The translations under genes and the position numbers were made by a program. The notes under the pieces are model-generated. The model worked only from the letters and a program-made list of their open reading frames with translations, did no database searches and had not been told where the DNA came from. From the NCBI RefSeq assembly GCF_938039245.1, contig NZ_CALHVN010000005.1, positions 1-64,000 on the forward strand: a DNA stretch of 64,000 nt, given 5' to 3'. This DNA is from an uncultured Campylobacter sp. (lineage in GTDB: Bacteria; Campylobacterota; Campylobacteria; Campylobacterales; Campylobacteraceae). Below, piece after piece: positions 1-8,899 of this stretch (position 1 is its first letter; the number at the start of each line of letters is the position of its first letter).

Positions 1-9
1 GGGTTTGGG

Positions 10-51
10 GGCGGAAGGGGCGACGCTTCGTAAGTAGAAACCCCTTCCGCC
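10..51. other. GC-rich hairpin at the window edge
   Basis: GGCGGAAGGGG at 10-20 pairs perfectly with CCCCTTCCGCC at 41-51 around a 20-base loop. No T run follows on either strand, so it is not a textbook intrinsic terminator. It may be the 3' end of a gene or RNA lying left of the window. Confidence 0.45.
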
Positions 52-492
52 ACCCAAGAAAAAAATAAATTTGAGAGCTTAAATTTAATGAACCAAGTCA
101 ATAAAAAACCAAGATTTAAATCAAGGTTTTATATTTAAATCTTGGATATAATTATCAAAAATAAGTTGAGGTAAGCTCAAATTTGCCTCGAGTAAATTTA
201 GTATTTTTGCGGTGCGGGTCTGGGTGGGTCAAATTTAACGCAAAGCTAAATTTAAGCGCTCGGCGGCGCGTAAAAGTCAAATTTAACGCGACGTAATCTT
301 GCTGGCGTTTAAATTTACAAAGTCGCGCGACGAACTCGGCTATGCGGCAAGTTCAAATTTGAGCAAAGCCGAATTTATAAAGGGTGCGGTGCGTAAAAAT
401 TGGCGGACAGCGCGGCAAATTTGAGCTCAAATTTAACCGTGAACAAAAGCGAAACGAAATAAAATTTAAAATCTTAATACAAGGAGAAAGTT
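52..492. other. Spacer with inverted repeat, upstream of the ABC operon
   Basis: No coding region is visible. The stretch is full of AAATTT-containing words. The one clear structure is a perfect inverted repeat, CCAAGATTTAAAT at 109-121 and its mirror at 133-145, separated by 11 bases. It could be an operator or a hairpin in the leader of the downstream transporter operon. The ribosome site AAGGAG at 481-486 belongs to the next gene. Confidence 0.5.
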
Positions 493-1455
493 ATGAATAG
501 ACGAGGATTTTTAGGACTCGGCGCGGCGCTGGGCGCGACTACGATGGCTCCTAGCCTTTTTGCGAAGGAAAACTTTACGATGTGGGGCGCGCCTGCGATC
601 CCTAGCGTAATAATGGCCGTAGCAAGCATGCAAGGCGAGCTAGCTAAAACGCACGACGTGAAACTGCGCATCTGGAACACTCCGGACGTCCTGCGCGCGG
701 GCGTGGCTAGCGGCGATATCAAGGTCACTATGTCGCCCTCAAACGTCGCTGCGAACCTGCGAAATCAGGGCTTAAATTTTGCGATGTTAAATTTGCTCAC
801 GCTTGGCGTCATGAACGCGATGATAAAGGACGAAAACATTAAGACGCTAGAGGACTTCGTCGGCAAAAAAATCATAATGCCGTTTAAAAACGATATGCCC
901 GATCTCGTGCTACGCGCGCTTTGCAAGAAACGCGGTATAGACGCGAGCAAGCTTGATATCACGTATACCCAGACGCCGCCTGAAGCGGTGGGGCTGTTTA
1001 TCCAAAAGGACTACGACGTGCTTATCGTGCCGCAGCCTCTTAGCGAAGCGACGATTTTGCGCGGTAAAAAAGCGGGCGTAGCTGTGCATTACGGGCTTGA
1101 TTTTCCTAAAACTTGGGGCGAGAGCTTTGGAGCTAAACCGTACATCCCGATGGCGGGCATCATCGTAAACGTGGACTACTACGAAGCAAATCGCGCGCTT
1201 TTTGAAACTCTGCACGCCGATCTAACAAGTGCGCTAAAATGGATCCTAGAAAACAAACAAAGCGCGGCTAAAATCGGTGCCGAGTATCTGCCTGCGCCCG
1301 AGCCTGCGCTAGCCGGGGCTTTCGATAAGGCAAATTTGACCGTAACAAAAGCGCATGAGCTACAAGACGACGTAATGGCGTTTTTTGAGCAAATTTTCGA
1401 GTTTAATCCAAAGCTGCTCGGCGGCAAAATGCCTGATAAGAGCCTATTTTTATGA
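493..1455 (+). CDS. Tat-exported ABC substrate-binding protein (NitT/TauT-like)
   Basis: This is the periplasmic binding component of an ABC importer. The N-terminus carries a twin-arginine signal (NRRGFLGLGAALGA) followed by a SLFA-type cleavage region, so it should be exported folded. The body looks like the NMT1/OmpA-like NitT/TauT binding fold, with an early SPSNVAANLRNQG segment where these proteins line the ligand cleft. At 320 aa it has normal family length. The ATG at 493 follows AAGGAG. It overlaps the permease gene by 4 bases, so the two are translationally coupled. Substrate is unknown; nitrate, sulfonate, taurine or pyrimidine-like ligands cannot be told apart by eye. Confidence 0.8.
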   Translation: MNRRGFLGLGAALGATTMAPSLFAKENFTMWGAPAIPSVIMAVASMQGELAKTHDVKLRIWNTPDVLRAGVASGDIKVTMSPSNVAANLRNQGLNFAMLNLLTLGVMNAMIKDENIKTLEDFVGKKIIMPFKNDMPDLVLRALCKKRGIDASKLDITYTQTPPEAVGLFIQKDYDVLIVPQPLSEATILRGKKAGVAVHYGLDFPKTWGESFGAKPYIPMAGIIVNVDYYEANRALFETLHADLTSALKWILENKQSAAKIGAEYLPAPEPALAGAFDKANLTVTKAHELQDDVMAFFEQIFEFNPKLLGGKMPDKSLFL

Positions 1456-2249
1456 TACTTATAGATAACGTCAAAAAAGACCGCGGCGCGTTTTTAAAGG
1501 TCGCGGACTACCTTTGGGGCGGCTTTAGCGGACTTGCGACGATAGCGCTTATTATCGCGCTTTGGCAGATCGGCAGCGAGCTGGGAGGGGAGTTTTTACT
1601 CCCCGCGCCCGAGGCGGTTTTCGTGCGGGCTTACGAGCTTTTGGCGGATTATAAAAACAGCGAGATAAACATCACTCTCGTGCGCTCGCTAGTGGGAGTC
1701 GGTACGGCCTGTGCCATCGGTATCACGCTAGGTCTGGTTGCCGGAGCGTACAGAAGCTTTGCCGCGTTTTTAAAGCCCGTGATCACGACGCTGCTTTCTA
1801 TGCCGCCTATTATTTGGATCGTTCTAGCTATATTTTGGTTCGGATTTGGAAACGCGAGCACTATCTTTACGATCATTATCACGGTTTTGCCGCTAACCTT
1901 TGCTAGCTCGATGGTCGGCATGATGAGCGTTAGCGAGGAGCTAAAGGAGATGTTTGACGCCTATAAACTAGGCGTTTGCAAAAAGATTCGCCACCTATAC
2001 GTTCCGCACCTAACCAGCCATATCATCAGTTCTCTAAGCGTCGCCGTGGGCATGGGCGTAAAGATCGTCATAATGGGCGAGCTACTGGGCGCAAACGACG
2101 GTATGGGCGCTAAGATCGCAAGCGCTAGAGTGATGCTAGATACCACCGAAGTGATGGCCTACGTCGTGCTTACTATCGCTATCATTATGCTTTTTGAGTA
2201 TCTGGTTATCGAGCCGCTAAAGATCACGCTAATGCCGTGGAAAAGGTAG
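1452..2249 (+). CDS. ABC transporter permease, NitT/TauT type
   Basis: This is an inner-membrane permease of 265 aa with about six hydrophobic segments and a BPD_transp_1-type domain. The coupling-loop region that contacts the ATPase reads roughly EELKEMFDAYKLGVCKKIRHLYVPH (about residues 160-185). The start ATG overlaps the end of the binding-protein gene (ATGA) and the ATPase gene follows 6 bases after the stop, so the three form one operon. The preceding and following genes define it as the membrane part of a NitT/TauT-family importer. Confidence 0.85.
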   Translation: MILIDNVKKDRGAFLKVADYLWGGFSGLATIALIIALWQIGSELGGEFLLPAPEAVFVRAYELLADYKNSEINITLVRSLVGVGTACAIGITLGLVAGAYRSFAAFLKPVITTLLSMPPIIWIVLAIFWFGFGNASTIFTIIITVLPLTFASSMVGMMSVSEELKEMFDAYKLGVCKKIRHLYVPHLTSHIISSLSVAVGMGVKIVIMGELLGANDGMGAKIASARVMLDTTEVMAYVVLTIAIIMLFEYLVIEPLKITLMPWKR

Positions 2250-2255
2250 TTTGTT

Positions 2256-2945
2256 ATGCTGGAACTTCAAAATTTAGAATACGAAATTTTACGCGACAAG
2301 GTCGTGCGTGATTTTAGTTTAAAGGTCGGTGCGGGCGAAGTAGTGACGCTATTTGGCGCGAGCGGCTGCGGTAAAACCACGATCCTACGCCTTATCTCCG
2401 GTCTCATCGACCCGCGCAAAGGTAAAATAATCAATAAATTTAACAAAACGACCTATCTCTTTCAGGAAAATCGCCTGCTCGAGTGGAAAAATGCGCTCGA
2501 TAACGTGCTACTCGTGATGGATGAGCCTGACGAAAAGGCCGTGCTAGAGCTCTTTGCTAGACTAGGACTAACGGAAAAAGACGCGCTAAAGTACCCAGAT
2601 GAGCTAAGCGGCGGTATGCGCCAAAGGGTTGCTTTCGTGCGGGCGATCGTGACAAAGCCTGATTTACTGCTGATGGACGAGCCGTTTTCGGGTCTTGATT
2701 ATGATATGAAAGAAATCCTGATAGGTATCGTCACGCGCCGCGTGGAGGAGGGTATGAGCGTAGTGCTGGTAACTCACGATAGGATGGAGGCGGCTAGGAT
2801 GTCTAGTAAAATTTGCTTTTTAGCGAGCAAGGGCGCGGTGATCGAGCGCGAACTAGAGCTTGACCGCGCCTTTTCGCAGCGAGATTTTGCCTACGCTAGC
2901 GGCGTGATAGACGAAAATTTTAAAGGAAAAATTTATTATGATTAA
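2256..2945 (+). CDS. ABC transporter ATP-binding protein
   Basis: This is the cytoplasmic ATPase of the importer, 229 aa. All expected motifs are visible: Walker A GASGCGKTT, Q-loop LFQENRL, signature LSGGMRQR, Walker B LLLMDEP and the switch histidine in LVTHDR. The Q-loop sequence with ENRLLEW is typical of the nitrate/taurine/thiamine-precursor ATPases. It lies 6 bases after the permease and overlaps the next gene by 8 bases, so the NnrS-like protein is probably co-translated. Confidence 0.9.
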   Translation: MLELQNLEYEILRDKVVRDFSLKVGAGEVVTLFGASGCGKTTILRLISGLIDPRKGKIINKFNKTTYLFQENRLLEWKNALDNVLLVMDEPDEKAVLELFARLGLTEKDALKYPDELSGGMRQRVAFVRAIVTKPDLLLMDEPFSGLDYDMKEILIGIVTRRVEEGMSVVLVTHDRMEAARMSSKICFLASKGAVIERELELDRAFSQRDFAYASGVIDENFKGKIYYD

Positions 2946-4044
2946 CGACTTTTTTACCCATCCGATGAGAATTTTTTTCCTTACGAGCGCGGTTTGCGCA
3001 GTGCTAGGCGGGGCGATATTTTTTACGCCCGTAGATTTCGTTAGCTGGCATAAATTTATCTTTTTGCACCTTGTTGCAGCGCTTGCGTACGCGGGATTTT
3101 TGCTAACGGGGCTAACTGATTGGACGAATTTTGGCGGAGGGCTAAAAAAGCATGCCTACTTTATGTTTTCGTTTTTTGCGGCGAGTTTTGTTAGCGCGTT
3201 TTTTAGCCTGTTTGCGGCTCATTTTTTTATGGCGCTTTTTTGGGCGTATCTGGCCGGGCTTTGCGTTTATATGATCTGGCTTGATAGAAACGACGATCAG
3301 CTGGGCGTTTTGGCATTTTTACTCGGCATTTTGGGATTTGAGATTTACTATCTGCTTAGCGGCGAGGAGAGATTTTTAAATTTACAAATCCACCTGCACG
3401 TGATTGCGATTTTGCTTATATCTTTTCGCGTTAGCGTCGTGCTCGGTAAAGAGGCGCTAAACCGCGAGCCCGGTATGCAAGACGCGGCCTTTGTGCCAAA
3501 TTTCGTTTATAAAAACATCGCGATCGTTAGCGTTTGCGCGTTTTTGTTAGTTAGCTTGTTTTTTGAGGACAGCAAGGCGGTAAATTTCGCCGCGATAGCC
3601 TGCGGTAGCGCGATTTTAGCCAAGCTAAAAGAGTGGCACTACAAAGAGCTTTTGCGCCATAGCTTCGTGGTTTACTACTACCTGATGCAGCTTTTGCTGG
3701 CCGTGGGTTATATCCTTTACGGCGCGAGCGGGATTTTAGGGCTGGGGCTAGAGACAAACATGCTGCACGTCATCGCGCTAAACGGTATTATTTTTAGCAT
3801 TATGCTTATCTTTAACATCGCGGGTCTGCGCCACAGCGGGCAGGAGCTTGAGTTTTTGCGCCTTAGCAAGATTGCCTTTGCGCTTGTCATTGCCGCAGGC
3901 GTTTGCAGGGGCTTTTTGGCTTACGTTTGGAGCGGGTTTTACATCCATCTGCCGGCGACCTTTATCGCCGTAGCCTTCGCGCTTTGGTTTACCGATTTTT
4001 ATAAAATATTTAGAGATAACGAGTTTAGCGACGATCCGGAATAG
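2938..4044 (+). CDS. NnrS-like multi-pass membrane protein
   Basis: A 368-aa integral membrane protein with about 10-12 hydrophobic segments. The N-terminus HPMRIFFLTSAVCAVLGG, the WHKFIFLHL...AGFLLTGLTDWTNF segment and later LHVIALNGI match the NnrS pattern (HPxR near the start, a GFLLTxxxNWT motif and conserved membrane histidines). NnrS proteins are heme- and copper-containing membrane proteins linked to nitric oxide metabolism in denitrifiers. The gene overlaps the ABC ATPase gene by 8 bases and is the last of the operon, ahead of a good terminator. Coupling to a NitT/TauT importer suggests a nitrogen-oxide theme, but that is inference. Confidence 0.7.
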   Translation: MINDFFTHPMRIFFLTSAVCAVLGGAIFFTPVDFVSWHKFIFLHLVAALAYAGFLLTGLTDWTNFGGGLKKHAYFMFSFFAASFVSAFFSLFAAHFFMALFWAYLAGLCVYMIWLDRNDDQLGVLAFLLGILGFEIYYLLSGEERFLNLQIHLHVIAILLISFRVSVVLGKEALNREPGMQDAAFVPNFVYKNIAIVSVCAFLLVSLFFEDSKAVNFAAIACGSAILAKLKEWHYKELLRHSFVVYYYLMQLLLAVGYILYGASGILGLGLETNMLHVIALNGIIFSIMLIFNIAGLRHSGQELEFLRLSKIAFALVIAAGVCRGFLAYVWSGFYIHLPATFIAVAFALWFTDFYKIFRDNEFSDDPE

Positions 4045-4151
4045 ATTTATTTTACGGATTAAATTCGGCTTATTTTAGCGCCGTAGAATTTTGCCTAAAT
4101 AATGCCGAATTTAACCATCCGAATAAAAATAAATCGCCGTATTTACTTTGC

Positions 4152-4179
4152 AAAGCCGTATTGTATTTTGCGGCTTTTT
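4152..4179 (+). terminator. Intrinsic terminator of the ABC/NnrS operon
   Basis: AAAGCCG at 4152-4158 and CGGCTTT at 4171-4177 form a 7-bp stem that runs into a short T tract. It lies about 110 bases after the NnrS-like stop. Between them, AAATTCGGC (4061-4069) and GCCGAATTT (4104-4112) form a second hairpin. Confidence 0.6.
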
Positions 4180-4326
4180 CGAGCAATTAAATCGACAAAC
4201 GAAAAAGTAAAATTTTACGCACAGAATTCCTCTAAATTTTCGCGTTATCATAGCCGTTAAAACCGAAAATTTATATTAACTTCGCTAAAATCGTTTTTTA
4301 GCGACAAAAATACGAAAGGAACGGCC

Positions 4327-7107
4327 GTGGCGCTACGAAACACTCTGCACTATCTGCTTTTAAGCGAATATCTAAATCCGCAAACGCTACAAAAACTAAA
4401 CAAAGAACAAAGTAAATATAAAAACGCCTACGAAACGACGCCGGATAAATTTACCGATGATTTTTGGCATTATTTAAAGCAAATGAAAAGCGCCTCGGAG
4501 CTTGCAAAAAGCGGAAACAAAAGGAAATTAAGCATCGAAATTTACGGCGGGATTTTCGAGCTGGACGAGATAACAAACGAGATAATAAAACAAAATCCGA
4601 ATTTACAAACTAGCGATTTTCGTCAAAGTCAAAATCAAAAAGCCACGACTTATTTTATAAAATTTACGGGCGATTTGTCAGTTAAAAACAAAGAAGAAAA
4701 AGTTAAATTAAGCACGCTCGTTAGCGAACCCGATTTTAGCGAGCAAGATACTAAAAAATTAGAACCCGTATGCGGCGAAAATAGCGGATTTAACGTTGAT
4801 TTAAATAGCGTATTTTTATCCACCGCGCCTTGGGCGACGGCAAATTTTAGCAAACCGCAAAATTTAGATTATAAAAATTTCGAAGCTCTAAAAGATAGCA
4901 TAAAAGCCCGGATAGAAGCGCTAGGCAAAAACGAACGAAGTCTGAGCGAAATGGTAAAATTTATCCACGGCGAGTTTAAAAAGCAGTTAAATTCGCCGTT
5001 AATAAGCGACGATCTTCGCGTAAATATCTGCCTAGAAAGCGGCGTAAAAAACAGCAGCGACTTGCTTAATAGCTTTTATTTGGGCGAGATTAGTCTGGCT
5101 CTAAAAGAGGGCTTAAGTAACAAAAATTTGCAAACGATTTTTGACGAAACGGGCGAAAACGATATAAAAATAGGGCGCGTAGATATGAGAGATAGCGCGA
5201 ATTTTGATACCGTTTTTTCGATGCTAGAACCCAAAAACTATTCGCTAGGCGCGTTTGCTAGCGAATATATGCTAATTTACTCGCAACAAATCGCCGTAAA
5301 TAATATAATGAAGCTTTTTAACGAGAAAAAAGGCGGCATTTATAGCGTAAACGGGCCTCCGGGCACGGGCAAAACGACGCTCTTAAAAGACGTGGTCGCA
5401 GGCGTGATCGTGGAGCGAGCAAAGGTTTTATCTACGCTAAAAGAAGACGAAATTTTCGAGCGCGGCGTTAAGCTAGACGGTAGCCAGTATCCCGACTTTT
5501 ATCCGCTAAATCCCAAGCTAAAAGGCTTTGAGATCGTCGTGGCTTCGTGCAATAATAAAGCCGTAGAAAACATAAGCGCGGAGTTGCCTAAGCTTGATAG
5601 CGTAGATAAGGCGTATCTGGGCGAGCTTGATTATTTTAGGATGCAGGCTACGAGGCTGCTATCGGCGGGCGCCTGGGTAGAGTGCCAAAAAAGCCAAATT
5701 TCGCAGCCTGCCTGGGGGCTAATCTGCGCCACGCTAGGCAATAGCGGCAACGTAAGCGATTTTAAAGAAAACTGCCTAAACGACTTTTTTATCAATCAAA
5801 ACCATCCGGAATTTGACATCTTAAAAACGCAAGGCGCGATAACGAGCTTTAACGATAAATTTAAGGTCGACGGGCTCGTAAATTTACTCAAATTCGGCAA
5901 ACAAAGCTATGATTTTAAACTAGCGCAAAAAGAATTTAACGAAGCGCTAAATACCGTAAATACGCTACTAGCGCTACTAAATTTCTCTACTCAAAAGTCG
6001 CTAAGCGCGCAGCAGAGTAAAGAAGAGCGCGAAAATAGCTCGCCTTTTATGGCGGAAAACGGTATAAAAACCGCCGTCGCGCAGGCTAGGATAAACGTCT
6101 TTATAAAAGCGTTAAATTTACATAAAGCCGCTATCTGGTCGCAAAAGACGAAATCGGGCGCAAATTTGGCGGCGTTTTGCGATCTGGGTAAATTTAAAAA
6201 GAAAGAGCAGGCAAGGGAAATTTTAAAATCGCTATTTTTCGTCGTTCCCGTCATTAGCTCGACGTTTGCCTCTTTTGGGCGGTTTTTTAGCGATTTTGGC
6301 GAAAACGATATCGGGCTTTTACTAGTAGACGAGTCGGGTCAGGCAAATATCTCAAACGCCGTAGGCGCGCTATATTGCTCCAAAACGGCGGTAATAGTAG
6401 GCGACCCGTTGCAACTAGAACCGGTAGTAACTCTTCCCGAAAATTTAAACGACGTGCTGCTTGGCTATACCGGGGCGTCTAGGGAGTTTAACGTAGCGAC
6501 AACTTCGCTGCAAGCATGCGCGGATAAAACTCAAAAAATAGGCGCTTATATCGGTCAAACCTGGGTCGGCTCGCCGCTCATCGTGCATAGACGCTGCGAT
6601 AATCCTATGTTTAACGTCGCAAACGAGACGACGTACGACGGCGCTATGGTCTGGGGTAAAGGCAAAAATAAAAACTCGCTCGCCAAAGCGGCAAGCTGCT
6701 GGATAGATATAAAAACGAGCGTTTGGAGCGGCAACGGCAGCGAGGCTGAGCTGGCGGCAGCGGATCAAATTTACGAATCGCTAAAAACGCTAATCGGCGC
6801 AAACGCGAGCGAACATATAAAAATCATAACGCCGTTTACCGACGTCGTAAAGCAAAGCGCGGCCTTGCAAAAACAAGGCAAGATACGAATCAGGGCAAAC
6901 ACCATCCACACCATGCAAGGTCAAGAAGCCAAAGTCGTTATCTTTATCCTAGGCGGAGCTAGCGCGGGCGCAAGGGCATGGGCGTCGGCAAAGCCGAATT
7001 TACTAAACGTAGCTCTAACGCGCGCCAAAGAGTATATCTATATCGTCGGCGACAAGGACGCATGGGGCGGATTAAACTATTTTAGCGTTGCGGCTAGAGA
7101 AATTTAA
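4327..7107 (+). CDS. SF1 DNA/RNA helicase, UPF1/Dna2-like
   Basis: A 926-aa helicase. Residues 1-about 320 are an unrecognised N-terminal region; the helicase core follows. Visible motifs: Walker A GPPGTGKT at 343-350, Walker B DESGQ at 668-672, GDPLQLEPV near 692-699, TMQGQE at 862-867 and VALTRAK at 895-901. The DESGQ form and the PPGTGKT loop place it with AAA_11/AAA_12 (UPF1/SMUBP2/Dna2) helicases. Between motif I and II lies an insertion of about 250 residues, as is common for the 1B domain region. The GTG start at 4327 has AAAGGA six bases upstream. It stands alone between two terminated units. Related stand-alone helicases occur both as housekeeping factors and in phage-defence islands, and nothing here decides between them. 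Confidence 0.75.
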   Translation: MALRNTLHYLLLSEYLNPQTLQKLNKEQSKYKNAYETTPDKFTDDFWHYLKQMKSASELAKSGNKRKLSIEIYGGIFELDEITNEIIKQNPNLQTSDFRQSQNQKATTYFIKFTGDLSVKNKEEKVKLSTLVSEPDFSEQDTKKLEPVCGENSGFNVDLNSVFLSTAPWATANFSKPQNLDYKNFEALKDSIKARIEALGKNERSLSEMVKFIHGEFKKQLNSPLISDDLRVNICLESGVKNSSDLLNSFYLGEISLALKEGLSNKNLQTIFDETGENDIKIGRVDMRDSANFDTVFSMLEPKNYSLGAFASEYMLIYSQQIAVNNIMKLFNEKKGGIYSVNGPPGTGKTTLLKDVVAGVIVERAKVLSTLKEDEIFERGVKLDGSQYPDFYPLNPKLKGFEIVVASCNNKAVENISAELPKLDSVDKAYLGELDYFRMQATRLLSAGAWVECQKSQISQPAWGLICATLGNSGNVSDFKENCLNDFFINQNHPEFDILKTQGAITSFNDKFKVDGLVNLLKFGKQSYDFKLAQKEFNEALNTVNTLLALLNFSTQKSLSAQQSKEERENSSPFMAENGIKTAVAQARINVFIKALNLHKAAIWSQKTKSGANLAAFCDLGKFKKKEQAREILKSLFFVVPVISSTFASFGRFFSDFGENDIGLLLVDESGQANISNAVGALYCSKTAVIVGDPLQLEPVVTLPENLNDVLLGYTGASREFNVATTSLQACADKTQKIGAYIGQTWVGSPLIVHRRCDNPMFNVANETTYDGAMVWGKGKNKNSLAKAASCWIDIKTSVWSGNGSEAELAAADQIYESLKTLIGANASEHIKIITPFTDVVKQSAALQKQGKIRIRANTIHTMQGQEAKVVIFILGGASAGARAWASAKPNLLNVALTRAKEYIYIVGDKDAWGGLNYFSVAAREI

Positions 7108-7152
7108 ACGAAATAGCGATAAAATCATAATTTAAAATTTAAAGGAGCTTAA

Positions 7153-8364
7153 ATGTCAAATATCTTAATCATAGGCGCGGGCGGCGTGAGCCAAGTCGCG
7201 ACCGTAAAATGCGCGATGAACGCGGACGTTTTTAGCAAGATCACCCTTGCTAGCCGCACCAAAAGCAAGTGCGACGCGATCGCTAAATTTATCAAAGACC
7301 GCCTAGGCGTCGTTATCGACACTGCCCAGATCGACGCGGACGATACGGACGCCGTGGTCGCGCTCATCAAAAAAATGGGCGCTGATTTGCTTTTAAACGT
7401 CGCGCTGCCGTATCAAGACCTAACCCTTATGGACGCGTGCTCTCGCGCCGGCATCCCCTACATCGACACCGCAAACTACGAGCACCCCGATACCGCGAAA
7501 TTTGAGTATAAGCTGCAATGGGCGAAGGACGGCGAGTTTAAAGCCGCAAACACGATGGCGCTGCTGGGAAGCGGCTTTGATCCGGGAGTGACCAATGTAT
7601 TTTGCGCTTATGCACAGCAAAATCTCTTTGACGAGATTCACGAGATCGACATCCTAGACTGCAACGCAGGCGATCACGGCTACCCGTTCGCGACGAATTT
7701 CAACCCTGAAATCAACCTGCGCGAAGTAAGCGCAAAGGGCCGCTACTGGGAGAGCGGCGAGTGGAAAGAGACCGAGCCGATGGAAATAATGTTTAAATGG
7801 GACTATCCGAAAGTGGGCGTCAAAGATAGCTACCTGCTCTATCACGAGGAGCTTGAAAGCTTAGTAAAAAACATCAAAGGGCTAAAGCGAATCCGCTTTT
7901 TCATGACCTTTGGACAAAGCTACCTAACTCACATGAAATGCCTAGAAAACGTCGGCATGCTACGTATCGACGAGGTCGGGCATAACGGCGTAAAAATCGT
8001 GCCGATACAGTTTCTAAAAACTCTACTACCTGATCCAGCGAGCCTCGGCCCTCGCACGAAGGGCAAAACCAACATCGGCTGCGTGATACGCGGGCTCAAG
8101 GACGGCAAAGAGCGCCAAGTCTACATCTACAACGTCTGCGACCACGAGGCTTGCTACGCCGAGACGGGCGCGCAGGCCGTTAGCTACACGACGGGCGTAC
8201 CTGCGATGATCGGCTCGATGATGGTGGCAAAGGGCATCTGGAGCGGCAAAGGCGTCTTTAACATGGAAAATTTCGACGCTAAGCCTTTCATGGATGAGCT
8301 AAATAAGCAGGGCTTGCCGTGGGAGATCATCGAAATGAAGCCAGGGGAAAGATACGAAGTCTAA
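7153..8364 (+). CDS. Carboxynorspermidine/carboxyspermidine synthase
   Basis: This is an NADPH-dependent enzyme of the saccharopine dehydrogenase fold, 403 aa. It condenses aspartate semialdehyde with putrescine or diaminopropane to carboxy(nor)spermidine, the step before decarboxylation by NspC. The N-terminal Rossmann motif is GAGGVSQV (residues 7-14); GSGFDPGVTN (about 138-147) and NAGDHGYPFATNFNPEIN are typical of this family. C. jejuni makes spermidine by this route, and the protein resembles what I recall as Cj0172c. The ATG follows AAAGGAG by 6 bases. No nspC is seen in the window. Two structured repeat elements lie just downstream. Confidence 0.85.
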   Translation: MSNILIIGAGGVSQVATVKCAMNADVFSKITLASRTKSKCDAIAKFIKDRLGVVIDTAQIDADDTDAVVALIKKMGADLLLNVALPYQDLTLMDACSRAGIPYIDTANYEHPDTAKFEYKLQWAKDGEFKAANTMALLGSGFDPGVTNVFCAYAQQNLFDEIHEIDILDCNAGDHGYPFATNFNPEINLREVSAKGRYWESGEWKETEPMEIMFKWDYPKVGVKDSYLLYHEELESLVKNIKGLKRIRFFMTFGQSYLTHMKCLENVGMLRIDEVGHNGVKIVPIQFLKTLLPDPASLGPRTKGKTNIGCVIRGLKDGKERQVYIYNVCDHEACYAETGAQAVSYTTGVPAMIGSMMVAKGIWSGKGVFNMENFDAKPFMDELNKQGLPWEIIEMKPGERYEV

Positions 8365-8370
8365 ATTTAG

Positions 8371-8467
8371 GCTCGTCTTTTTCTACTTATACTTCGTTGG
8401 TTTTAAATTTTGCTCGGTCATTACCCACTCGGTAATTCCCGTCACAAAATTTAAAACCGCCTCGTCT
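8371..8467 (+). repeat. Structured interspersed repeat, copy 1
   Basis: A 97-base element bounded by GCTCGTCT (8371-8378) and CCTCGTCT (8460-8467). Inside is GGTTTTAAATTTTG pairing with CAAAATTTAAAACC, and nested within it ATTACC/GGTAAT. The same architecture recurs at 8579-8665 and 49158-49253. It begins 7 bases after the stop of the polyamine gene. Confidence 0.75.
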
Positions 8468-8578
8468 AAGCGAAAAATACTTCACCTGATTTTTATTAAA
8501 TTTAATCTTGGGACGAAATTCACTTCTTCTATTTAGCTACGAGCATAGCGACGTAGAAAACATTTAAAATCATCTCAC

Positions 8579-8665
8579 GATACTTCGCCTTATAATCTTG
8601 CATTTAAATTTTACTCGGTCACGTATTTCATATACGCTTCCGTCATAAAATTTAAATCCGTCTTG
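8579..8665 (+). repeat. Structured interspersed repeat, copy 2 (diverged)
   Basis: It shares TACTTCG, the ACTCGGTCA block, CTTCCGTC and the outer arms ATTTAAATTTTA / TAAAATTTAAAT with the other copies. Its inner stem has changed to CGTAT / ATACG, still perfectly paired, where the other copies have TACC / GGTA. The bounding GCTYGTCT words are worn. Confidence 0.65.
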
Positions 8666-8794
8666 ATTAAGGCAAAAATACCGCGCCTTGCTCTACCGTA
8701 TTTAAATTTCTAGTTTAAATTTTGCACCGCTTACATTCAAATTTTACATCAAATTTAATTTAAACTTCCACACCGAAAAGCGTTTAAATTTAGC

Positions 8795-8800
8795 TATAAT
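8795..8800 (+). promoter_or_regulatory. Promoter -10 of the MFS exporter gene
   Basis: TATAAT follows a T-rich stretch, the usual form of Campylobacter vegetative promoters, which often lack a -35 box. A transcript starting about 7 bases downstream would leave an untranslated leader of about 90 bases before the preferred start at 8900. Confidence 0.5.
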
Positions 8801-8899
8801 CGCGCAGATTTTATCAATGCAAATTTGAGTAAAATTAAAACTCTCAATCTCCAGTCGCGCAAACTCTGCGCCCACCCAAATAACAACAAAAGGAAAAAT

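Noticed and set aside
493..1455. Long minus-strand frames opposite the binding-protein gene and many other genes
   Set aside because: GC-rich codon use of the real genes creates open antisense frames; none has its own start signal.
8825..8899. TTG at 8825 as the start of the MFS exporter
   Set aside because: No ribosome site, only about 18 bases after the likely transcription start, and a polar N-terminal extension not found in Bcr/CflA proteins. The TTG at 8900 fits better.
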